Source: Cyclobacteriaceae bacterium (GTDB taxonomy: Bacteria; Bacteroidota; Bacteroidia; Cytophagales; Cyclobacteriaceae). Taken from it: DNA of 64,000 nucleotides. The translations under genes were made by a program, and so were the position numbers. The DNA lies in the NCBI GenBank assembly GCA_027533395.1, contig JAPZUF010000016.1, positions 1-64,000 on the forward strand, read 5' to 3'. Shown here piece after piece: positions 7,972-16,163 of the stretch. The notes under the pieces are model-generated. The model was not told where the DNA came from and did not search any database. It was given only the letters and a program-made list of their open reading frames with translations. How positions within the stretch are numbered: the first letter of the stretch is position 1; every line of letters begins with the position of its first letter.

Positions 7972-8457
7972 ATGAATCTCGAAACAGTAAAGAAAAATCT
8001 TACTGATGGCGGAGTAGACCTGCTAACAGGTGTTGGCTCCACCATTGTGTCCTTGCATGTGGCAAGGAAAATGAATCCGAAATACTCTGGTTGGGTATTG
8101 TTGGGTGCAGGTGTTGTTGGACTTGCCGTTGGTGGCAAAGTACTCAAATCTGCTTCTATCGTTGCGGCATCTATTGGAACTATCCAGGCGATGAATGCAA
8201 TCGCTAAAGAAAATGGAGTAGTTGCCGAAAGTGGTTGGAAAGGCATGATCAACAAAGTGATCCCTCAACTAAACGGCACTGAAGGTGTACCTGCCCTTGG
8301 TAATGTAGAAGACCTTAACGAGAAATTGTTGCTAGGCTTAAACGCAGCTGCGGTAATCGATGAGGAAGAAACAGATCCTCTCGAACATCTTACAGGTGGT
8401 GACAGTGAGTTAGATGAAAATCTTTTAGGTGCAAACCTAGTAGGAAACTTAATGTAG
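7972..8457 (+). CDS. Small membrane protein of the virus-like element, 161 aa
   Basis: A glycine/alanine/valine-rich stretch at about 17-77 gives two or three short hydrophobic helices (around LLTGVGSTIVSLHV and VLLGAGVVGLAVGGKVL). The remainder is a polar, acidic C-terminal tail (EEETDPLEHLTGGDSELDE). Lies 19 bases after the 840-aa gene and 51 bases before the capsid candidate. No family recognised. In tailless membrane phages small Gly/Ala-rich proteins of this sort sit in the virion membrane next to the capsid gene; that placement is the only basis for suggesting the same here. Confidence 0.55.
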   Translation: MNLETVKKNLTDGGVDLLTGVGSTIVSLHVARKMNPKYSGWVLLGAGVVGLAVGGKVLKSASIVAASIGTIQAMNAIAKENGVVAESGWKGMINKVIPQLNGTEGVPALGNVEDLNEKLLLGLNAAAVIDEEETDPLEHLTGGDSELDENLLGANLVGNLM

Positions 8458-8508
8458 TCATCCAAAATAAAAATCAATCAAAAGTTAAATTTCTAAACGC
8501 ATAAGAAC

Positions 8509-9120
8509 ATGCTAAAAAACCAATTAAAATCTCGCGAATTAGCATTCCTAGAGAATCATGGCGCAAAAGATTTAAGTGCCGAAACAGCTCGCGCCATTAA
8601 TGAAAAAAGAATCATCTTAGAAGATGAACCTTTGTATGTTAGAACAAGAATTGGTACTGCCGGAGGTATCGACCTTTTAACCTCTGACCTGGTTGAGAAA
8701 GTTGGATTGACCAACATCGATCGTCAGCGATTACCAAAGTTTGTCAATTTCATCATCGACTCCATTCAATTTGGGTATTCTATTGCAGCCGCAGTTGATA
8801 ATAGAAAACCAAACGAAGTAGACTACACTTCGCTTGTTGATCAAGTACCCTCTGCGCTTCGTCATGCCAACTTGGTCATTAGCCAAAACGATAAACCGAT
8901 TTTGACCTTACCAGTAAAATCTTTGCTTCAGCAAGAAAAAATTCGTGGCTACGAAGGTAAAGCAGGTTATCAATTAAAATATCCTCGCATGTTGAAGGAA
9001 GATGTATCGTTTCAGATTTCTATCAAATTCCCCAATGATGCCACGTTAGATATAGCAGAGCATCACTTCGTGGAAGTAATCTTAAACGGTACACGCACGA
9101 AGTTGCGTGGTAACGCCTAA
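8509..9120 (+). CDS. Candidate major capsid protein (beta-rich, jelly-roll-like), 203 aa
   Basis: After an N-terminal helical part (1-50) the sequence alternates short strands: FIIDSIQFGYSIAAA, ALRHANLVISQNDKPILTLP, a tyrosine turn GYQLKYPRM, DVSFQISIKF and FVEVILNGTRTKLRG. This strand/turn pattern resembles small virion jelly-roll proteins rather than an enzyme, and no catalytic motif is present. The gene is followed by an intrinsic terminator, as expected for a gene needing very high expression. Capsid assignment is inferred from position and pattern; no named family was recognised. Confidence 0.45.
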   Translation: MLKNQLKSRELAFLENHGAKDLSAETARAINEKRIILEDEPLYVRTRIGTAGGIDLLTSDLVEKVGLTNIDRQRLPKFVNFIIDSIQFGYSIAAAVDNRKPNEVDYTSLVDQVPSALRHANLVISQNDKPILTLPVKSLLQQEKIRGYEGKAGYQLKYPRMLKEDVSFQISIKFPNDATLDIAEHHFVEVILNGTRTKLRGNA

Positions 9121-9146
9121 ATCAATTTTCTTTTCATCTATTCAAG

Positions 9147-9178
9147 TAGTCTGACTTCACGGTCAGACTGCTTTTAAA
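9147..9178 (+). terminator. Intrinsic terminator after the capsid candidate
   Basis: AGTCTGAC (9148-9155) pairs with GTCAGACT (9162-9169) around a 6-nt loop, followed by a T-rich tract (CTTTTAAATTTTT). It is one of the few real gaps in an otherwise overlapping operon. Confidence 0.75.
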
Positions 9179-9188
9179 TTTTTAAACC

Positions 9189-9554
9189 ATGAAGGTAAAA
9201 TACTTAACAGAAGAAGTAGTTCATAACGCTGGTACAACGGCAGGAACATACGATAAAGAAATTGATCCTGATACCAATCTCGATTTAATTGATGGCGTAC
9301 AAATTCATGAAATCAGCGATGGTGGCATTAACTCGTTTAATGTTGGTATCGAAGATAAGAATGCAGTGTATTGTAGTCTTGTTCACAAAAACGATTACAT
9401 CTCGTCTATTGCTTCACCGATTAACGATCGTTACAAGCAAGTTTTGATTCCAGTAATTAAAGGAAACAAGATCCGCATCAAAACAAACATTCCTGCCCTG
9501 CTAACAAGTGAATTGCGCTATCAAATTGTATTTCGTCACAAAAGCAAAAGTTAA
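9189..9554 (+). CDS. Small beta-sandwich virion protein candidate, 121 aa
   Basis: Predicted to be almost all beta: LIDGVQIHEISDGG, FNVGIEDKNAVYCSLVH, YKQVLIPVIKGNKIRIKT and a terminal strand LRYQIVFRHK. The N-terminus begins MKVKYLTEEVVHNAGTTAG and has no signal peptide. Gene position directly after the 203-aa protein suggests a minor or second capsid protein, like the paired single-jelly-roll proteins of some membrane phages. Function is unproven. Confidence 0.45.
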   Translation: MKVKYLTEEVVHNAGTTAGTYDKEIDPDTNLDLIDGVQIHEISDGGINSFNVGIEDKNAVYCSLVHKNDYISSIASPINDRYKQVLIPVIKGNKIRIKTNIPALLTSELRYQIVFRHKSKS

Positions 9555-9560
9555 TTCACT

Positions 9561-9845
9561 ATGAAAGATTTGGTTCGCAAGCGCAGACCTGATGCTGTAA
9601 GGTTATCAGGTAAAGATGAAGTAATCAATACAAGCATTAACGAGTGTATTGATTTTACCATCGTAAACGCTGGAAGCGAAACCATTTACTACGGCTTTAG
9701 TAGCGAAACAAAACCCGACATACCCATCGAACCAGGTGAATCTGCTCCGTGGCCTTTGTACAGGCCATGCGAAGTGTGGGATGGCAAAGTCTATATCAAA
9801 TTTGAAGCAAATGGAAGCATAGCCTTAGTACTAAAAACAGTTTAA
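9561..9845 (+). CDS. Small beta-domain protein, 94 aa
   Basis: A compact all-beta protein: ECIDFTIVNAGSETIYYGFS, IPIEPGESAPWPLYRPCEVW and KVYIKFEANGSIALVL. The pattern (strand, IPIEPGES turn, strand) is typical of small phage head or neck decoration domains. It starts six bases after the preceding stop and ends two bases before the next start, so it is translated as part of the same set. No enzyme motif. Confidence 0.45.
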   Translation: MKDLVRKRRPDAVRLSGKDEVINTSINECIDFTIVNAGSETIYYGFSSETKPDIPIEPGESAPWPLYRPCEVWDGKVYIKFEANGSIALVLKTV

Positions 9846-9847
9846 CT

Positions 9848-10864
9848 ATGCCGGGGGGAATCGTTAAATCTTACAAAGACAGGGTTGTAGATAGTATACC
9901 TGAACGTGACCGAATCGCGGCACGTTGGAATAAAAGCAATTGGGGACAAGGTGTAATTGTGCTTAATGCCTATGCTCATTATCCTGATGTTGATCAAGGT
10001 GATCCCACAGTTTTAACAGCTTGTCAAGCTTACTACAAATTTACTTCAAATGGTTTTATTAAAATCGCTGAAGGCGAAAGTCTTGACCAGACACTTAATC
10101 CATTATATACTGGAGCAAGCCCTGCTACTATTGCACTTGGTGGCATTACACCTGGTACTGAATTGCAAGGAAGAACTTTAGTAAACATCATAGAACAAGC
10201 ACTAGTAGTTTATCAACAACCTACCTTTTCTGCATTTAGTGTTAACGGTCAACCTATAGTAGTTGAAGTTGGCTCATCATTTAGTGCAGGTTTAAAAACA
10301 TTTACTTGGAGTACAACCAATACAAATAATGTTAAGCCAAATTCCATTTCAATTTTCAATCAAACATTAGGAACCATTTTGTTAAATGCTTTTCCCAACA
10401 ATGGTAACGCACAATTCAATTTTCCTAATCAATATGTTTTGAATAATGAAGAACAAACACTTGTCTTTAATATTCAAGGGGAAAATACACAAAATCAAAA
10501 ATTTGCTAGAAACTTTACTATAACAGCCAACTATCTTCGATTTTTTGGTTGCCCACAAAACACTCCCACACAAGGGCAACACGTAAGGCAACTCGGCAAC
10601 CAAACATTTGGCAATAATTTTACGATACCAATACCGCAAGGAAGTACAATCATTGCATTTGCATACGAAGCAAATCGACCAAACATTAGCAATGCAAGTG
10701 TAAAATATGTAGAAGGCTTTAATGCTAATGTAGGTAATACATTTGCACAAACTATAATGAGTGTTGCAGATCCTTCAGGAGCCATGCACAATTATAAAGT
10801 TTATATCGCTACACTAGGTGCACCCTATCTATCTTCAGCAACTTATCAAGTAACCATTCCATAA
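9848..10864 (+). CDS. Fibre/spike-like virion protein, 338 aa
   Basis: The central part (about 125-240) has a segment I associate with Bacteroidota phage structural proteins: PTFSAFSVNGQPIVVEVGSS, then TFTWSTTNTNNVKPNSISI. Asn, Thr, Gln and Ser are abundant throughout, as in adhesive fibres. The N-terminal 90 residues (KDRVVDSIPERDRIAARWN) may be the attachment domain. The next two genes are also surface-type proteins, so this is probably the first of a receptor-binding cassette. Confidence 0.65.
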   Translation: MPGGIVKSYKDRVVDSIPERDRIAARWNKSNWGQGVIVLNAYAHYPDVDQGDPTVLTACQAYYKFTSNGFIKIAEGESLDQTLNPLYTGASPATIALGGITPGTELQGRTLVNIIEQALVVYQQPTFSAFSVNGQPIVVEVGSSFSAGLKTFTWSTTNTNNVKPNSISIFNQTLGTILLNAFPNNGNAQFNFPNQYVLNNEEQTLVFNIQGENTQNQKFARNFTITANYLRFFGCPQNTPTQGQHVRQLGNQTFGNNFTIPIPQGSTIIAFAYEANRPNISNASVKYVEGFNANVGNTFAQTIMSVADPSGAMHNYKVYIATLGAPYLSSATYQVTIP

Positions 10865-10865
10865 A

Positions 10866-11888
10866 ATGTCAGCATTAGGATTCCCATTTGGTTTTAGAGT
10901 TGCAGGTGCGCAGCCCCTTGATGAAAAGTACGGACCATACATTTCTGTTGCCGAAGCTATTCAATCTGTTTTACCTGGTGAAAGATACATTGGTTTAACA
11001 GTAAACGTTGCAGGTGTAGAATATTGGTGGAAAGATGGCGTTACCGATTTTGATTTAATTAAAAAAAGTTCGGCATCTGGATTAGCTGAAGTTTTGATTG
11101 ATAATAATGATGGAGGTAATCAACAGATTAAGAATGTAGGAAACCCAACTGAGTTACAAGATGTAGATACATTAGCAGCTCGCAATGAAGCTATTAGCAA
11201 CGCTATAGACGCTTTAAAAGAAAATGTTCCTGCACAAGGTAATACACTTGCTAAACTTTATACACTCATCACAGCAATTGGCAGACCTCGTGGTGTATGG
11301 GATGCAAGTAACAATACTGTTCCTTCATCGGTAGATAATCAGGCAGGAGATTTTTGGAGAATAAGTGTTGGCGGAACTCTTGATAATTTACTTTCTGGTT
11401 CTGGTATAGTTAAACCTGGCGATATCTTATTTGCTGATGAAGACGGAGCAACAAACAAAAATCAGTTCTATTGTATTCAAAGCAATGTAGATCAAGCAAC
11501 AAATTTAGCTTTAGGTCTTGTAAAACTGTATACTGATTTAGTTGAAGCTAATACAGACGGTACAGTAACACAAAGTGTAATTAAAAATGCGATAGAGGGA
11601 ACAACCTGGACTCCACTTCAGCTCGGTAATGTTGACTACAACTATGCAATTCCTTTTGACATAAAAAGATTTATCACCATCCATTTTACTGCAAGTATAA
11701 TTCTATCACAGAATGTTATAAATGGAAAATTATTGATGCCTGTAGTTATTAAAGGATCTGGTATGGAACCAACATTCGATGCTTCTTTTAAAAGAATAGG
11801 TGGTATATGGAGCAATCTACTATCGAATTATATAAGACTAATCAGAATTTCTGAAAATGAAGTTCATTACGAAATCTATCAGTTATGA
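10866..11888 (+). CDS. Fibre/spike-like virion protein, 340 aa
   Basis: The N-terminus contains the module FPFGFRVAGAQPLDEKYGPY, then AIQSVLPGERYIGLTV and EYWWKDGVTDFDLIKK. I recognise this module from the N-terminal region of Bacteroidota prophage fibre proteins. A helical stretch at about 95-135 could trimerise, and the rest is beta-rich. Starts one base after the previous stop and its stop overlaps the next start (ATGA), so translation is coupled. Confidence 0.65.
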   Translation: MSALGFPFGFRVAGAQPLDEKYGPYISVAEAIQSVLPGERYIGLTVNVAGVEYWWKDGVTDFDLIKKSSASGLAEVLIDNNDGGNQQIKNVGNPTELQDVDTLAARNEAISNAIDALKENVPAQGNTLAKLYTLITAIGRPRGVWDASNNTVPSSVDNQAGDFWRISVGGTLDNLLSGSGIVKPGDILFADEDGATNKNQFYCIQSNVDQATNLALGLVKLYTDLVEANTDGTVTQSVIKNAIEGTTWTPLQLGNVDYNYAIPFDIKRFITIHFTASIILSQNVINGKLLMPVVIKGSGMEPTFDASFKRIGGIWSNLLSNYIRLIRISENEVHYEIYQL

Positions 11889-13273
11889 AATGGACAAAAC
11901 AAGGAAATTGGTATGTTGATAGTTTCTATGGAAATGATGTTACAGGCACTGGAACAAAATTAAATCCATTTAAAACAATAACAAAAGCACAACAAGCATC
12001 AAGCAACAATCACACGATAATCTGCTCTGGCATTTTTTCCGAAGTAGTTCCACCAGGTAAACAATTATATTTTGAAGGTGATGGCCTTTGTATATGTACA
12101 GGTTTGGCTTTAACCATACCAGGTTCTATAATGTTCCAGTCCCATGCTTACCTATCAATAAAGGATTTTACATTTTATAAATTTCAAGGAAACTTCTTTG
12201 CACTTGCCATGACAAGTGCTGGATTAAATAATGCTTATAATTGTCAATTCTATTTCTGTAATATAGGAATTGCCTCTGGTGGTGGTACTTCTTCAAATTA
12301 TAATAATTGTATTTTCTACGAAACGTTGTTAGGATCTAATACCGTTGGAATGATCTTAACCTTTCAAAATAATACAGTTGTTCGTTGTGGCGGCCTACTT
12401 GGTGGAAGCTCAGGTTTAATTATTGGATCTGTTTGTACCAATAATCACTTCGAAGAATGTGAAACTTTAACGATTAATTTACCTGTAAACAAACCAGTAA
12501 ATTCTGAATTTGATTACAATACTATAATCGGGACAGTGGTTATAGGTGGTTCCGCCAAAGCACAGGCTGGGCAAGTTGCTCCATCATCAGCAAATACGAT
12601 AACACTTTATGGAAGTGGCACACCATATCAACAAAATGGTAAAGGACACTTAACAAAAGCCATGCTTATCCCAACTGAACAGTTTTTAGTGACAAACAAT
12701 TTTAACGACATCAATTGGTACAAGTGCTGTTTCAGTTTAAAATCAGATTCGATAAATGCCGGAACAGGCAAAGGTGGCGCAAATATCGGAGCGAGAAATG
12801 TTGGTTATTTACTAAGTGCCAATACAATTTGGACTAACAGAAATGTATCATCAGTTAATAACCTTAATTATGATTTGTTATCCGATGAAATAATAAGAAT
12901 AAATGAACTATTACCAGGTACATTAGAAACAAATGAAATTGATTTAGGTGCAGTTATTACTTGCGACATAGCACAATTATCAGCGCAAATATTCGACCCA
13001 ACACTGTCAAGCATTAATATTTTGGGCAAAGTAGATTATAACGCTGATCCTCCTTTTGATAGTAGCATTGATCAAAAAACAGTATTTGACTTTGAACTTC
13101 AATATGGCACAACATCAGGAGCTTTAACAAACTGGAAAAAATTTGAATTCAATAAACCTGTAACCATAGATATAAATGGAAACGGAAATGCTGACGACAG
13201 TTATAATGTTGGAAATGGCATAAGAATTACTTGCAGATATATAAAGTTAAGAATCGCTTTAAGACCATTGTGA
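11885..13273 (+). CDS. Right-handed beta-helix (pectate-lyase-like) spike protein, 462 aa
   Basis: The N-terminus has the DUF1565-type sequence WYVDSFYGNDVTGTGTKLNP followed by FKTITKAQQAS, typical of right-handed beta-helix proteins. Many short Asn/Cys/Gly-rich turns follow (NNCIFYETLLG, FQNNTVVRCGG). Beta-helix domains in phages form tailspikes that bind or cut surface polysaccharide. The C-terminal 110 residues form a separate beta domain (FDFELQYGTTSGALTNWKKF). Its start overlaps the upstream stop and its stop overlaps the next ATG. Confidence 0.75.
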   Translation: MKWTKQGNWYVDSFYGNDVTGTGTKLNPFKTITKAQQASSNNHTIICSGIFSEVVPPGKQLYFEGDGLCICTGLALTIPGSIMFQSHAYLSIKDFTFYKFQGNFFALAMTSAGLNNAYNCQFYFCNIGIASGGGTSSNYNNCIFYETLLGSNTVGMILTFQNNTVVRCGGLLGGSSGLIIGSVCTNNHFEECETLTINLPVNKPVNSEFDYNTIIGTVVIGGSAKAQAGQVAPSSANTITLYGSGTPYQQNGKGHLTKAMLIPTEQFLVTNNFNDINWYKCCFSLKSDSINAGTGKGGANIGARNVGYLLSANTIWTNRNVSSVNNLNYDLLSDEIIRINELLPGTLETNEIDLGAVITCDIAQLSAQIFDPTLSSINILGKVDYNADPPFDSSIDQKTVFDFELQYGTTSGALTNWKKFEFNKPVTIDINGNGNADDSYNVGNGIRITCRYIKLRIALRPL

Positions 13274-13515
13274 TGTTAAGATTTAAACATATTATCATCG
13301 AATCTAGTATTGTAGGAAGTATTCAAAAATTGAATATTGAAAAACTAACTATTGAACAGGTTAATAGTAATCCACCCACTTTTTATAATTCTTTCAAGCA
13401 TATAAACATAAGCCACGCTTACGATATGCCACCTTTTACATCTAAAATAAAAAGTATAAGCATTGAAAAGGTTATTAAAAATTTTAAAACTAATCTGTTT
13501 AACATATTTCAATAA
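13273..13515 (+). CDS. Small protein coupled to the beta-helix gene, 80 aa
   Basis: The stop of the beta-helix gene (13271-13273) overlaps an ATG at 13273, which gives MLRFKHIIIESSIVG...; a longer frame from 13231 would overlap the upstream gene more. The sequence has repeating strand-like IEKLTIEQV and ISIEKVIKN segments, like extra rungs of a beta-helix or a small capping protein. No membrane segment, no known family. Confidence 0.5.
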   Translation: MLRFKHIIIESSIVGSIQKLNIEKLTIEQVNSNPPTFYNSFKHINISHAYDMPPFTSKIKSISIEKVIKNFKTNLFNIFQ

Positions 13516-13522
13516 TTGAGCT

Positions 13523-14374
13523 ATGACCGATCTACTCAACTTTGCAAACCGCGACAGACGAAAAGTAACGTTAGGCTACAAGCTTAATAACGGTAAAATC
13601 GTGCGTGTATATCGCAAGCTCGATGGACATGATGCGGAAAGCATCAAGAAAAACATAGAGCAATTGTTTGAGCATGGTTGCAACGAAGTGTTAGCAGAAG
13701 TATATCGACCAAACGGTTCTGCCTATAAACTTACCCGAACCTTCATCGTACAAAAAAATGGAGAAGTAAGAAGTCTCGGCAATTTACCTAAACCTGCAAC
13801 CGATCTGTTTGAAAAAGAAACTCCCCCAATAAAAACTCCATCGCCCACTCCTACCAAAACCAATACTACCATGAACGATTGGAAAGAATATGCTTTAGCT
13901 GAAGAAAAAAATAAAGTTTCAAAACTTGAAAACGAAGTACGAAGGTTGTTGAATGAAAACAAATCGCTTGATGAACAAGTACGCCAATTCGAAAAAGACA
14001 TGATTAAAAAAGACTTCGAGTTGGAGAAATTAACCACACAAGTAAGTAGCAAATCGGGTTTAAGTGGTATTGTAGAGAAGATAAGTGAATCTGATAAAGC
14101 CATTGATGTATTGGCGGGCATCGCAGGAAGATTATTCAACATTGATACTCAAAATCAAGGACAAGCCTTACCACCAAATCAACAAGAGTATCAACCCAAA
14201 ACACAACAATACATACAAAACATTGGCGCTTGGTTAAACAAACAACCTGAAGAATTGCAAGATCAATTCTACCGCATGATATACCTCACCACCAACGACA
14301 AAGAAGTGAGCGCAACAATTTTAAAACTTATAAACATTTTAGAAAATGGCACAACCATCGCACGTTCAGCTTAA
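13523..14374 (+). CDS. Coiled-coil protein of the virus-like element, 283 aa
   Basis: Residues 1-90 form a small alpha/beta region (RKVTLGYKLNNGKIVRVYRK, then a strand-rich part). A Pro/Thr linker follows at about 100-117 (PIKTPSPTPTKTNTTMNDW). A coiled coil lies at about 120-180, with heptad leucines in KLENEVRRLLNENKSLDEQV. The C-terminal 80 residues are helical. No membrane segment. It resembles scaffolding- or assembly-type proteins by architecture only. It overlaps the next gene by 29 bases. Confidence 0.5.
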   Translation: MTDLLNFANRDRRKVTLGYKLNNGKIVRVYRKLDGHDAESIKKNIEQLFEHGCNEVLAEVYRPNGSAYKLTRTFIVQKNGEVRSLGNLPKPATDLFEKETPPIKTPSPTPTKTNTTMNDWKEYALAEEKNKVSKLENEVRRLLNENKSLDEQVRQFEKDMIKKDFELEKLTTQVSSKSGLSGIVEKISESDKAIDVLAGIAGRLFNIDTQNQGQALPPNQQEYQPKTQQYIQNIGAWLNKQPEELQDQFYRMIYLTTNDKEVSATILKLINILENGTTIARSA

Positions 14375-14600
14375 AAAAGGAAAACGCTACACCGCACAAT
14401 TTAGTCTGCCAGGCTTGTACCAACATGCTAGCAACGAAGATGTGCGCAAAGAATTAGAAAACTTCGGCTTTGTCATGGTAGAAGTGAAAGGCAAAGGCAA
14501 TAAGCGCGAAGCCACTGGCACCTGGCCGAAAGAAGATCAGCAAGTTGAAAAACCTGCACAAGTAACAGCATTGTACGAAGCTATACCCTCATTACTATGA
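14346..14600 (+). CDS. Small conserved-looking protein, 84 aa
   Basis: A short soluble protein with KKGKRYTAQFSLPGLYQHAS, a helix (VRKELENFGFVMVEV) and a Gly/Lys turn (KGKGNKREATGTW). The layout, strand-helix-strand with a basic loop, is like small virion or nucleic-acid-binding proteins, but no family is recognised. The start lies inside the preceding gene in another frame, and the stop overlaps the next ATG. Confidence 0.5.
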   Translation: MAQPSHVQLKKGKRYTAQFSLPGLYQHASNEDVRKELENFGFVMVEVKGKGNKREATGTWPKEDQQVEKPAQVTALYEAIPSLL

Positions 14601-15238
14601 TACTCGAATTACAAGGCTTGGGAGATAAAATAATCCCAAAAATTTATGACCAAAAAACAGGCAAGTTTGCTGACCCCAACACTTCACTTGCACATAAAGG
14701 AAAAGTAAAATGGGACTGTAATGATTGGGTGAAGTTTCATCAATCACTTGTTGAAGCTTTTGAGAAAGGTACATTTGCTAGTAAGATAAAATACAAGAAA
14801 CCTGAAGCTATTAAGCAAGCAAACAAAGTTTTTTCAGAGCACTTCAATAAACACAATGGCTGGCTATCACTTGAAGAACGTTGCGGATATAGCTATCAAT
14901 TTTCTACCTATATGGACTCTGTTGGTCTTAGTCATTTCATAACTCTTCCTGCAAAAGCGGTTAATGCAACTAGAAGAACTGTGATGAAGGTAATTGATTC
15001 CGGTGAAAAAATTTCTGCTAAAACAGCCGACACGCTAGTTAACACAGTAGATAACACAGGCAAAGCAATTGTTAATGTATCGGAAGGCGTAAGCAACATT
15101 TCTAATGTTGGTAAATACCTGGTTCCTGTTGCCATTGGTGGGGTCGTTCTTTTTGTTGGTGCATACGTCTATAAAAACTACATCAAACAAGACAAACAAT
15201 TTGCAGTTCCCACACCTGGTGGCATTGTTAAAGTATAA
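14597..15238 (+). CDS. Protein with a C-terminal membrane helix, 213 aa
   Basis: A soluble N-terminal part (about 1-110) with aromatic and lysine residues leads to a helical stalk (about 120-165, AKTADTLVNTVDNTGKAI). One membrane helix follows at about 173-191 (VPVAIGGVVLFVGAYVY) with a basic flank. Tail-anchored layout like three other proteins of this element. It precedes the muramidase gene by nine bases. Role unknown; a virion-membrane or DNA-delivery protein is a reasonable guess. Confidence 0.5.
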   Translation: MILELQGLGDKIIPKIYDQKTGKFADPNTSLAHKGKVKWDCNDWVKFHQSLVEAFEKGTFASKIKYKKPEAIKQANKVFSEHFNKHNGWLSLEERCGYSYQFSTYMDSVGLSHFITLPAKAVNATRRTVMKVIDSGEKISAKTADTLVNTVDNTGKAIVNVSEGVSNISNVGKYLVPVAIGGVVLFVGAYVYKNYIKQDKQFAVPTPGGIVKV

Positions 15239-15247
15239 ACCAACGTT

Positions 15248-15901
15248 ATGGCTAGTTTTTCTATTGCATATAAAACACACATTGAACCCAACGAAGGTGG
15301 TTATGCCAAACTACCACACGATAAAGGGGGAAGAACCTATGCGGGCATTGCAGAAAACTACAACAAGAGTTGGGAAGGTTGGCCGTATATAGATTTGCAA
15401 GAAATGAAATTAAAAGGCAAACCTGTTCCTAACAACACTAAATTTCCAGACCTTCAATTTCTTGTTACTAAGTTTTATGAAGATAGATGGAAAGCCAATC
15501 GCTTCAGTGAAATTAACAATCAAGATGTAGCCAATCTTTTGTTTGATTACCATGTGCATTCACAAAGCAATGCCATTAAAGCCATTCAGAAAATTGTTGG
15601 CGTAACCCCCGATGGCAAAATGGGATCGCAAACCATCCAGGCCATTAACAAAGCTAATCCTGCCATTGTACACGATGCTTTATTACAACAACGCAGAAAC
15701 TTTTTAGAAAAGGTAATCAACAATAATCCTGGTTACGAAAGTTTCAGAAAAGGATTTGCAGCTCGCTTAGCAAAGTTTCCGCAATTGGTAAAAGAAAATG
15801 CCTTGCCCTTAGGTTTGTTGGCAGCAGCTGCCGGCACTATCCTACTCGTAACCATCGCCAACAAAAAGAAAAAAGAAAACCAATACCAAACCGCAGTCTG
15901 A
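15248..15901 (+). CDS. GH108 muramidase with peptidoglycan-binding domain and C-terminal TM, 217 aa
   Basis: The N-terminal glycoside hydrolase 108 motif HIEPNEGGYAKLP contains the likely catalytic Glu16, followed by DKGGRTYAGIAENYN. Residues about 95-150 match the PG_binding_3 domain (LLFDYHVHSQSNAIKAIQK, VTPDGKMGSQTIQAIN). Phage enzymes of this family hydrolyse the glycan strand at exit or entry. Unusually, a hydrophobic helix at about 187-205 and a Lys-rich tail follow, so the enzyme is probably held in a membrane. With the amidase and the two membrane proteins downstream it forms a peptidoglycan-attack module. Confidence 0.85.
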   Translation: MASFSIAYKTHIEPNEGGYAKLPHDKGGRTYAGIAENYNKSWEGWPYIDLQEMKLKGKPVPNNTKFPDLQFLVTKFYEDRWKANRFSEINNQDVANLLFDYHVHSQSNAIKAIQKIVGVTPDGKMGSQTIQAINKANPAIVHDALLQQRRNFLEKVINNNPGYESFRKGFAARLAKFPQLVKENALPLGLLAAAAGTILLVTIANKKKKENQYQTAV

Positions 15902-15902
15902 T

Positions 15903-16163
15903 ATGGAATTAATAGATAAACAAATCATCAACGAAATACTGAAACAATCTTTTGTTGTTGTTTTACTCATCATCGTTGCTCGCACCATGTGGAGCTACAT
16001 CAAAGAAAAAAACAACATCATCAAAGAAAAGGATCATCAAATTCTTACTAATCAAAAAGAGTTAATGGATTTATATGGTCAGGCAGTTGAAAGTCAAAAT
16101 AAATTGACAAATGCCATCGATGAGTTAAGGAAAGATTTACACTTCATGAAAATTACAAAATGA
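15903..16163 (+). CDS. Small single-TM protein, possible holin/spanin-like, 86 aa
   Basis: A membrane helix at about 10-31 (EILKQSFVVVLLIIVARTMW) is followed by a charged coiled-coil-like tail (KEKNNIIKEKDHQ, then LYGQAVESQNKLTNAIDEL). This is the layout of many class III holins and inner-membrane spanins. It stands between the muramidase and the 3TM-holin-like gene and overlaps the latter by four bases. Confidence 0.5.
   Translation: MELIDKQIINEILKQSFVVVLLIIVARTMWSYIKEKNNIIKEKDHQILTNQKELMDLYGQAVESQNKLTNAIDELRKDLHFMKITK

Noticed and set aside
9848-15238. Similar PGGIVK peptides at the start of the 338-aa and end of the 213-aa proteins
   Set aside because: A match of six residues between unrelated protein ends is easily due to chance and the surrounding sequences show no relation.
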